10,488 bases of DNA from positions 1 through 10,488 of the forward strand of contig DASUGM010000338.1 of the NCBI GenBank assembly GCA_036274055.1. The letters are read 5' to 3'. Made by a program: the position numbers and the translations under genes. How positions within the stretch are numbered: position 1 is the stretch's first letter; every line of letters starts with the position of its first letter. The notes below the pieces were generated by a model that was not told the DNA's origin, ran no database searches, and worked only from the letters and a program-made list of their open reading frames with translations. The DNA is from DASUGM01 sp036274055. GTDB lineage: Bacteria; Acidobacteriota; Vicinamibacteria; Vicinamibacterales; SCN-69-37. Of the stretch, positions 1-5,874 are shown piece by piece.

Positions 1-1269
1 ATGGTGCCGGCGCTCGACGCGTGGCGCATCCAGCTCTCTGGCGGACTGCGCGCCGCCGCAGCCCACGTCACCATCGGCCGCCCGCGGACGACGCTGCGCA
101 GCGGCCTCGTGGTGGTGCAGACGTCGCTGGCACTGGTGCTGCTGATTGGCGCTGGCTTGCTCGTCAACAGCCTGGCGCGGCTTGGTCGTGTGCAACCCGG
201 GTTCGATCCAACCGACGTCGTCTGGCTGGACGTATCACTGCCCGCGCGGTACGCCGATGCGACGTCGCGGCTCGCGTTTTTCGACGAGTTGATGACGCGC
301 GTTCGCGCGACCGCGGGCGTGCGCTCATCCGGAGCCATTCAGGGCCGGCCGCTCGGCGGCGGCAACGCGGTGTCGACGGTCTTTCCCGAAGGTCAGTTGC
401 CGACCGAAGGTGTGCGCGTCCCGCGGGTGCCGTTTCACGCAATCGCGCCCGGGTATTTCCAGACGCTTGGCGTTCCGGTGATCGACGGCCGTGATTTTGG
501 CGACGACGATCGCGGAAGCTCGCCGCGCGCTGCCATCGTCAGCCGTGCGTTCGCGAGTCGTTTCTGGCCGGGCGAGCGCGCCGTCGGCAAGCGATTCTGG
601 ATTGGCCGCGTCGCCGCGGATGCGCCGCTGACGGAGGTGGTCGGCGTCGTCGAGGACGTGTTGCAGTACGGTCTTGGCGACGCGCCGCAGCCAATCGTCT
701 ACCGGCCGTTCGCGCAGGCCCCGCGCAACAACTTGAGCGTGATCGTTCGCCATGACGGCCGCGCGCCCGCCGAGGTGATCGAATCGCTGCGGCAGGCGGC
801 GTGGAGCCTCGATGCCGCGCTGCCGCTCGACGTGCACGGAACGATGACCGGCGCCATCCGCGACTCGATCGGCGAGCCGCGCTTTCGGGCGGTGGCGGTC
901 GCGATCTTCAGCGCGATCGCGGCGGTGCTCGCCTGCATCGGCCTCTACGGGACGCTCGCCTGGATCGTTCGCGCGCGCCGGCGTGAACTCGGCATTCGAA
1001 TGGTGCTCGGTGCCGATGCCGGCAGCTTGCAGCGCCTGGTCATTCGTCGCGGCATGACGCTGGCGCTGGCCGGCATGGCCATCGGCAGCGCCGGCGCCGT
1101 CGCGGCATCGCGACTGCTTCAGTCGCTGGTGTTTGGAATCACGACCACTGATCCGCTGACGTTCGCCAGCGCGATCGTGGCGATGGCGACCGTGATGTTG
1201 CTGGCCTGCTACCTGCCGGCGCGCCGTGCCGGAAAAACCGATCCGGTCACCACGCTGCGCATCGACTGA
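1..1269 (+). CDS. MacB/FtsX-type ABC transporter permease (ADOP-like), C-terminal half, 5' partial
   Basis: This is an inner-membrane permease subunit of a MacB-like export system, here the second half of a long ADOP-type protein (family members are about 800 residues). The reading frame is open from the first base, so the ATG at position 1 is probably internal and the true start lies outside the window. Visible in order: a hydrophobic helix at about residues 34-56, a periplasmic MacB_PCD-like domain at about 57-290, then three helices at about 295-322, 351-371 and 387-408 that form the FtsX domain. The tail ARRAGKTDPVTTLRID matches the usual end of this family. Substrate cannot be read from the sequence. 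No ATPase is encoded here; ADOP permeases often occur without an adjacent one. It converges on the MBL-fold gene, with only 7 bp between the two stop codons. Confidence 0.9.
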   Translation: MVPALDAWRIQLSGGLRAAAAHVTIGRPRTTLRSGLVVVQTSLALVLLIGAGLLVNSLARLGRVQPGFDPTDVVWLDVSLPARYADATSRLAFFDELMTRVRATAGVRSSGAIQGRPLGGGNAVSTVFPEGQLPTEGVRVPRVPFHAIAPGYFQTLGVPVIDGRDFGDDDRGSSPRAAIVSRAFASRFWPGERAVGKRFWIGRVAADAPLTEVVGVVEDVLQYGLGDAPQPIVYRPFAQAPRNNLSVIVRHDGRAPAEVIESLRQAAWSLDAALPLDVHGTMTGAIRDSIGEPRFRAVAVAIFSAIAAVLACIGLYGTLAWIVRARRRELGIRMVLGADAGSLQRLVIRRGMTLALAGMAIGSAGAVAASRLLQSLVFGITTTDPLTFASAIVAMATVMLLACYLPARRAGKTDPVTTLRID

Positions 1270-1276
1270 CCCAAGA

Positions 1277-2200
1277 TCACTTGATCGGCGGCGGTAGCTT
1301 TCCTTCGAGCTCCATGTAGACGCGGCGAATCGCGATGCCGGACTGGCTCGAGCGCAGCGTCCAGTCCTGAAATTCGCCGAACCGCGCCATCGCCACGGAT
1401 TCGTCCTCGCTGAGGCCGGTCGCGTGCAGCCGCTTCCCCTCGGCGATCAAGTAGAGAATCGCGCGCCGGAACGTCGCCAGCTCTTCCTTGAGAATCTCCG
1501 GAGACTCGACGAAGCCGTGCCCGGGCACGTAGATGTTGACCGGCATTGCCAGCGCCGCATCTATCGTCTTGACCCACTCCGAGGGAAACGCCGATCGCAT
1601 CGCGGGGAAAATCCGGTTCAGATACGCCTCGCTCATGAACAGGATCCGGTCTTGCGGCAGGTAGACGCTGAGATCGCCGCCGGTGTGTGCACGGCCGAGG
1701 AACAGCACCTGGATGTCCTTGCCGCCGAGAGGCACCGCGACTTTCTCGGAGACGACGACCAGCCGGGCGGGAAGGTTCTTGCCCATGGCCGCCTTCGAGG
1801 CTGGATGAATGTAGTAGGTCGCGCCGGCGGGGAAGGCGGCGTTCCCGGCCGTGTGATCGCCGTGATCGGAGCCGATGACGACGTGCGTGATCGGCTGCGA
1901 CGTGATCTTCGCGATCTCGTCGACCATCCGCCTGGTTTCCTCGACGCTGCCCTGGCCGTCGGCGACCAGCACACCGGCCGGCGTGACGACGAAGAGACTC
2001 ACGGTCGTAAAGCGTTCGGCGCCGGCCGACCGCAACTGCTCGTACGAGTAGACGCCGTCGGCGAGCTTCTGAATTCTGGGAAACACCGACTCGGCCAGGC
2101 CGCGCTTGACCGGATCGCCGGTCCGCACGATCGGCGTTTGCGCTGCGAGCGCGGTCAGCGAAAAGACGGCAAGGGCGGTGGTGAGGTGAGCAGCAGTCAT
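1277..2200 (-). CDS. Exported metallo-beta-lactamase-fold hydrolase
   Basis: A 307-residue MBL-fold protein predicted to be exported. The first 20 residues look like a Sec signal peptide with a likely cut after ALAA (residues 17-20). I chose the ATG at 2200 because it opens the signal peptide and has a GGAG ribosome-binding site 7 bases upstream; a longer frame from 2293 would run through the terminator. The fold shows a strand/turn at about 70-81, the metal loop SDHGDH at 111-116, AHTGGD at 171-176, LFMSEAYL at 187-194 and VPGHG at 225-229. The C-terminal helical part (about 235-307) resembles periplasmic MBL hydrolases of environmental bacteria. Two expected metal ligands differ: the first His of HxHxDH is Ser111, and the bridging Asp is replaced by Glu191. 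H113, D115, H116, H172 and H228 are kept. Substrate is unknown, and beta-lactamase activity should not be assumed. Confidence 0.87.
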   Translation of the reverse strand: MTAAHLTTALAVFSLTALAAQTPIVRTGDPVKRGLAESVFPRIQKLADGVYSYEQLRSAGAERFTTVSLFVVTPAGVLVADGQGSVEETRRMVDEIAKITSQPITHVVIGSDHGDHTAGNAAFPAGATYYIHPASKAAMGKNLPARLVVVSEKVAVPLGGKDIQVLFLGRAHTGGDLSVYLPQDRILFMSEAYLNRIFPAMRSAFPSEWVKTIDAALAMPVNIYVPGHGFVESPEILKEELATFRRAILYLIAEGKRLHATGLSEDESVAMARFGEFQDWTLRSSQSGIAIRRVYMELEGKLPPPIK

Positions 2201-2247
2201 GGGCACTCCGTCCGACGACCGGCGGCGCTGATGGCGCGCGGGATCGA

Positions 2248-2308
2248 GAAAAAGCCGTCGGGTGGCTTTTTCCTGTTGGCCTGAAAAAGCCACCCGACGG
2301 CATTTTTT
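2248..2308 (-). terminator. Intrinsic terminator with a long stem and nested small stems
   Basis: Positions 2254-2272 and 2283-2301 are perfect 19-bp inverted repeats around a 10-base loop, flanked by A5 (2249-2253) and T6 (2303-2308). On the minus strand the stem is followed by TTTTTCTC, starting 11 bases after the lipoprotein stop codon. It therefore most likely ends that transcript before the MBL-fold gene. Each arm can also fold alone: GAAAAAGCC, a 7-base loop and GGCTTTTTC make a perfect 9-bp hairpin at 2248-2272. The second arm, at 2283-2308, does the same on the plus strand with one extra A. Confidence 0.88.
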
Positions 2309-2312
2309 GGCA

Positions 2313-2960
2313 TTACCTGATGACGATGACCAGCTGCGGCGGCTGGCCGAGGCAGCACGACTGCTCGGCGTCGCTGAACGACGCGTTGTCCGACGTCCCG
2401 TCGGTGTCCGCGTCCTGAATCGACGTGCGCAGCCGGAACTGCGACCGTGTGCGGCCGACGGAGAGGTCGGTCTTCACCGCGGTCGTCACCGCGAGCGTCT
2501 TGTACTGGACGACGCCATCGGTCGACAGAATACCGATGTTCGACGTGATCGCGATTGAATTGTAATCGTTCGCCGAGAGGTTGGTTCCGTAGTTGACGTG
2601 ATCGACGATCACGTTGCCGAGCGAAATGTACGGCGTGCCGGTGACGCTGGCCTGGTACAGCTTCAGCGTCGCGGTGTCGATATCGGCGTTGGCGGGCAGA
2701 TTACTCAAATCGAAGCTGTAGAACTGCCGAAACGCGAGGCCCGCCAGAAAGGCGTCGAGGTCGCCGGTGAACGGGCCGCCGCCGGCGGTCAGGACGGTGC
2801 CCGTGTTCGACACGGATCCGTCGAGCGCCGCGGTGGCGTTGATCGTGAACGTCCGCGGCGTCGGGCCGTCGGGCGGCTGGTTGTTGTCGTCGCACGCCGC
2901 AGTTAGCAGGCCGGCAGCAACAACGAAACTCACCACGATCATCACTCGGGACATTGACAT
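2313..2960 (-). CDS. Lipoprotein with DNRLRE/CBM96-like beta-sandwich domain
   Basis: A 215-residue surface or periplasmic lipoprotein. The N-terminus has a short basic start, a hydrophobic stretch (residues 6-19) and the lipobox LTAAC, with Cys23 as the lipidated residue, followed by a polar, proline-rich linker (24-36). The rest looks like one beta-sandwich. FYSFDLSNLPANADIDTATLKLY at about 80-102 (written here in full because it is the diagnostic element only in part: FDLSNLP and ATLKLY) matches the start of DNRLRE/CBM96-type domains, and the end PPQLVIVI (207-214) matches their final strand. Adjacent cysteines at 202-203 are unusual. The start at 2960 has AAAGGG upstream; a second ATG at 2954 would remove two residues and is equally compatible with the lipobox. 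The role is probably binding of extracellular carbohydrate or another polymer. That is a family-based guess; no enzyme motif is visible. Confidence 0.8.
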   Translation of the reverse strand: MSMSRVMIVVSFVVAAGLLTAACDDNNQPPDGPTPRTFTINATAALDGSVSNTGTVLTAGGGPFTGDLDAFLAGLAFRQFYSFDLSNLPANADIDTATLKLYQASVTGTPYISLGNVIVDHVNYGTNLSANDYNSIAITSNIGILSTDGVVQYKTLAVTTAVKTDLSVGRTRSQFRLRTSIQDADTDGTSDNASFSDAEQSCCLGQPPQLVIVIR

Positions 2961-2983
2961 AGCGCCCTTTCGGGGAGGGCTTG

Positions 2984-2989
2984 ATCTTA
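2984..2989 (-). promoter_or_regulatory. Possible -10 element for the lipoprotein gene
   Basis: The minus strand reads TAAGAT here, 24 bases before the ATG at 2960. TTGTAG (3006-3011) sits 16 bases further upstream as a weak -35. The predicted start would leave a leader of about 17 bases containing AAAGGG. The match to consensus is modest. Confidence 0.3.
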
Positions 2990-3006
2990 CTCCGACTCCA
3001 GTCGCC

Positions 3007-3012
3007 TACAAT
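3007..3012 (+). promoter_or_regulatory. Possible -10 element giving a leaderless mRNA for the sulfatase-fold gene
   Basis: TACAAT matches TATAAT at five of six positions and ends 6 bases before the GTG start at 3019. Transcription would begin at or next to the start codon, and no ribosome-binding site is seen. TTGATC at 2981-2986 is a possible -35, but its 20-base spacing is long. Confidence 0.42.
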
Positions 3013-3018
3013 CGGCGC

Positions 3019-4986
3019 GTGCCGGCGACGCGGAGCGCGCAACTGATCGGTTGGTTCGCGGCGTTGCTTGGCCCCACCCTGTACGTCAAATACCGCGTGA
3101 TGACGGCGCTGGCGCGGGCGTGGGTCGCCGGCGCGTCGGTGGCCCAGGTCGGCGACGGCGAGATGCCGTCGCCATGGAAACTGTGGTGGCTGCACGTCGC
3201 GCCCACCGACGTCATCGAGGTCGCCATCGGCGTGGCGCTGGTCTGGCTGATCGGTCACGTGATCCTGCGCGTCAGGATCGCCTGGCTCGCAACCGTGACC
3301 GTCGCGCTGGCGATGCTCTACCTGGGCGCGACGCTGATCGCGCTGCGTGAGACCGGCACACTGGCCACCGTCGAGGCGCTGCGCCTGGCGCTCCGATGGG
3401 TGTGGCACGAGCCGGGCGTGCTGCTGCACGCGTTCACGCCGCGTCACTACGCGATGATGGCGGCCGGGCTGCTGTGGGTAGCGTCGCCAATCGCGCTCGC
3501 CCACGTCATCGCGCGGCTCGAGCGTGGCGCCGCCTGGCGACGCTGGACGCCCGCGGCGCTGGCCACGGCGCTCGTCGTCGCCGCGGCGATCGCGCGCCCG
3601 GACGTCTTTGCACCGGCGTCGCCGTCGATCAGCGTGTCGCGCGGCCTGTGGACGTCGGCGGCGCTGACGCTGACCCGCGAGTGGAGGGACGCCCCGCGCG
3701 TCCCGACCCAGTCGGCGCAGGCGCTGCTCGATGAGTATTGGCGGCTCGTCTACCCCAAGGGGCGGCCGCCGCAGGCCGCGCCGCGGGTCGACCTCGCTGC
3801 CGCCGAGCGTCGTCCACGCCACGTGATCGTCGTCATGCTCGAGACCGCGCCGCGCCAGTTCTACGATCTCATCGACAACCCGTCGCTGCCGGTCCTGCAG
3901 TCGATGGCGGCGCACGCGATCGTGAGCAATCGCCACTATGCCGCAGCGCCGACCTCCGATCTCGGGGTCCACGCGATCTTCAGCGGCACTTATCCGCGGC
4001 CCGGACATCCGATCTACCGCTTCGGCCGGTTCACGACCGACGGCCTGGCCACGACGCTGCGCGCGCGCGGCTATCAGACCACCTTCATCGATTCGACGAC
4101 GCTCCGTTGGAATGTCGCGCAGGAGGCTGACGCGGTTCTCGACCTGGGATTCTCGACTGTGCGCGAGATGAGCGACGTGCCGTTGCCGCCGATCGACGAC
4201 CCCTACGAGTACAGCGTCGCCCGCGATCGCAAGTCGCTGTCGCTGGCGCTCGACGCCGTCGTCGAAGCCGCGCGCCATGACCAGCGCGCGCTGGTCGCCG
4301 TCCAGACCAATCTCGGTCACTATCCGTGGCGGGCTCCGGCCGGCACGACCGATCAGTCGCCGCGAGCGCGCATCGCCGGGCTGGCCCGGACGATCGACGG
4401 CTTGCTCGGCGAACTGCGCGCCGGCCTCGCCAGCCATCACCTCGAGGACGAAGCCATCATCATCGTCACCGGAGATCACGGCCTGCGTTTCGCGCTCGAG
4501 TTCGATTCGGTCGGCGAACCGATCCGGCACGGTGACTTGATGTTCAATGTGCCGCTGGTGATTTACGCGCCGTCGCTGATCAAGGAGCGGATCACGCTGT
4601 CCTGGGTCACCTCACACGTCGATCTGGCGCCGACGATCCTCGATTTGCTCGGCGTTCCGCGCGACGGACTGCTGCTCCAGGGAGAAAGCGTCCTTGACCG
4701 CCGGCTCGAGGATCGGGTGACTCTGCTGCCGTCAGGAATGTTCGTGCCGATGTATCCGGTCGATGGGTTTCACTATCTCGGCAACGTGTATGCCTGGGCG
4801 TACGTGATCGATCGCGTCAACGTGCGCGCTGATCCGGTTGGAGTTCCGGGCGCTGCGCAGCCGGCCTTGACGAGCGATCAGGTGCGGGCGCTGCTCACCG
4901 CGAGCCGCCGCCTGCTCGACGACACCGCCGCGTTCTTTCTTCATCGCAGCGCTACCGCCGCGGCCAGCCCAGGCGTTTCGCGATGA
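3019..4986 (+). CDS. Membrane sulfatase-fold enzyme, LtaS/OpgB-like (alkaline phosphatase superfamily)
   Basis: A 655-residue inner-membrane protein. The N-terminal part has about five hydrophobic helices (roughly residues 9-29, 64-84, 88-110, 143-166, 178-195). A linker follows, then a sulfatase-fold catalytic domain from about 267. Key residues: E275 in VVMLETA, T312 in APTSDLG as the probable nucleophile, H434 in TNLGHYPW, and D486-H487 in TGDHG. The motif SHVDLAPTILDLLG (532-545) is typical of the fold. A Thr nucleophile with N-terminal helices matches LtaS (lipoteichoic acid synthase) and OpgB/MdoB (phosphoglycerol transferase) rather than Cys/Ser-type sulfatases. It probably transfers or hydrolyses a phospho-group on an envelope lipid or glycan; the substrate is unknown. 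I chose GTG at 3019 because the frame upstream lies antisense to the lipoprotein gene and because a -10 element sits just before it. Its end overlaps the SDR gene. Confidence 0.88.
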   Translation: MPATRSAQLIGWFAALLGPTLYVKYRVMTALARAWVAGASVAQVGDGEMPSPWKLWWLHVAPTDVIEVAIGVALVWLIGHVILRVRIAWLATVTVALAMLYLGATLIALRETGTLATVEALRLALRWVWHEPGVLLHAFTPRHYAMMAAGLLWVASPIALAHVIARLERGAAWRRWTPAALATALVVAAAIARPDVFAPASPSISVSRGLWTSAALTLTREWRDAPRVPTQSAQALLDEYWRLVYPKGRPPQAAPRVDLAAAERRPRHVIVVMLETAPRQFYDLIDNPSLPVLQSMAAHAIVSNRHYAAAPTSDLGVHAIFSGTYPRPGHPIYRFGRFTTDGLATTLRARGYQTTFIDSTTLRWNVAQEADAVLDLGFSTVREMSDVPLPPIDDPYEYSVARDRKSLSLALDAVVEAARHDQRALVAVQTNLGHYPWRAPAGTTDQSPRARIAGLARTIDGLLGELRAGLASHHLEDEAIIIVTGDHGLRFALEFDSVGEPIRHGDLMFNVPLVIYAPSLIKERITLSWVTSHVDLAPTILDLLGVPRDGLLLQGESVLDRRLEDRVTLLPSGMFVPMYPVDGFHYLGNVYAWAYVIDRVNVRADPVGVPGAAQPALTSDQVRALLTASRRLLDDTAAFFLHRSATAAASPGVSR

Positions 4987-5797
4987 TGCGATCGACGGTC
5001 CGCTTCGGTAACCGGCGCATCATGAAGAACTGCAGCGGCGCCGGCGTCACGGTGTAGCGAAACTTCGGTTTGCGCGCCGTCAACGCCGTGTACACGGTCT
5101 CGCCGATCGTCTCGGGCGGAAGGCCCTTGCGGCCGTTGGCAATCCACTGCTTGGCGACCGTCATCGCCGGCGCATACGGCGTGTGCGCGAACGCCGCCGG
5201 GTCGAGCGCGTCGGCCTTGTCCCAGATCGGCGTGGCAATCGCGCCGGGCGCGATGATGATCACGTCGATGCCGTGCACCATCAATTCGCGACGCAGGCTC
5301 TCCGAAAAACCCTCGAGCCCGAACTTCGACGTCGCGTACGCGCCCATGAACGGCGACGCGTTGCGGCCGCCGATCGACGACATCATCACAATCCGTCCCG
5401 GCGCGCCGCGGCGGCCGCGGCCGGCGCCGAGCAGCGGCGCGAACGCCTGAGTCGCGATCAACTGGCCGGTCAGATTGACGTCGAGCTGCCTGCGGAAATC
5501 GGCGATCGGCAGGTGCAGCAGCGGCCCTGGCACGGCGATGCCGGCGTTGTTGACCATGCCGGCCAGCGTCTCGCCGTTCAAGGCCGCGCCGACGGTCTCC
5601 GCCGCGGCCGCGACCGCGGCTTCATCGGTGACGTCGAAGATCAGCGGTACGAACTGGTCGCCGCACTCGCGCGCCAGTCGCGCGCCATCGTCGCGTTTGC
5701 GCACGCTGCCAAACACGCGCATCCCGTGGCGAATCAGCACCCGCGCCGTCGCCTCGCCGATACCTGTTGACGCCCCGGTGACGACCACGGTCTTCAT
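4952..5797 (-). CDS. Classical short-chain dehydrogenase/reductase (SDR), NAD(P)-dependent
   Basis: A 281-residue soluble oxidoreductase with a Rossmann fold. Visible: the cofactor motif TGASTGIG (7-14), D55 after the third strand, NNAG (83-86), the structural/catalytic Asn108 in DVNLTG, Ser141 in MMSSIGG, and Tyr154 with Lys158 in YATSK. R31-R34 region residues (SVRKRD) suggest a preference for NADP(H), which is an inference. The C-terminal extension beyond about 240 is basic and resembles SDRs acting on hydrophobic or retinol/steroid-like substrates, but the actual substrate is unknown. I took the ATG at 5797 because it places the first beta strand directly at the N-terminus; an ATG at 5815 would add six residues. 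Neither has a clear ribosome-binding site. The gene is divergent from the GH2 gene and overlaps the sulfatase-fold gene tail to tail by 35 bp. Confidence 0.92.
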   Translation of the reverse strand: MKTVVVTGASTGIGEATARVLIRHGMRVFGSVRKRDDGARLARECGDQFVPLIFDVTDEAAVAAAAETVGAALNGETLAGMVNNAGIAVPGPLLHLPIADFRRQLDVNLTGQLIATQAFAPLLGAGRGRRGAPGRIVMMSSIGGRNASPFMGAYATSKFGLEGFSESLRRELMVHGIDVIIIAPGAIATPIWDKADALDPAAFAHTPYAPAMTVAKQWIANGRKGLPPETIGETVYTALTARKPKFRYTVTPAPLQFFMMRRLPKRTVDRIIAKRLGWPRR

Positions 5798-5861
5798 GCA
5801 CCGAGATAGTGACATGTCGAGACGTAGAGAATCACACCGCGTCTTCTGCGCCTCCGCGTGA

Positions 5862-5867
5862 GAAAAT
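5862..5867 (+). promoter_or_regulatory. Possible -10 element giving a leaderless mRNA for the GH2 gene
   Basis: GAAAAT, with TGA just upstream (extended -10 like), ends 7 bases before the ATG at 5875. As with the sulfatase-fold gene, the start site would fall on the start codon, and no Shine-Dalgarno sequence is seen. Confidence 0.35.
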
Positions 5868-5874
5868 GCGCCGC

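Noticed and set aside
2767..3018. An 84-codon upstream extension of the sulfatase-fold gene
   Set aside because: It would be fully antisense to the start of the lipoprotein gene and lacks membrane or domain features. The GTG at 3019 directly follows a -10-like element.
2701..4530. A 609-codon open frame antisense to the sulfatase-fold gene
   Set aside because: Its product is low-complexity, rich in Arg, Asp and Gln, with no domain. It lies opposite a gene with clear catalytic motifs. Long antisense frames are expected in GC-rich coding DNA.
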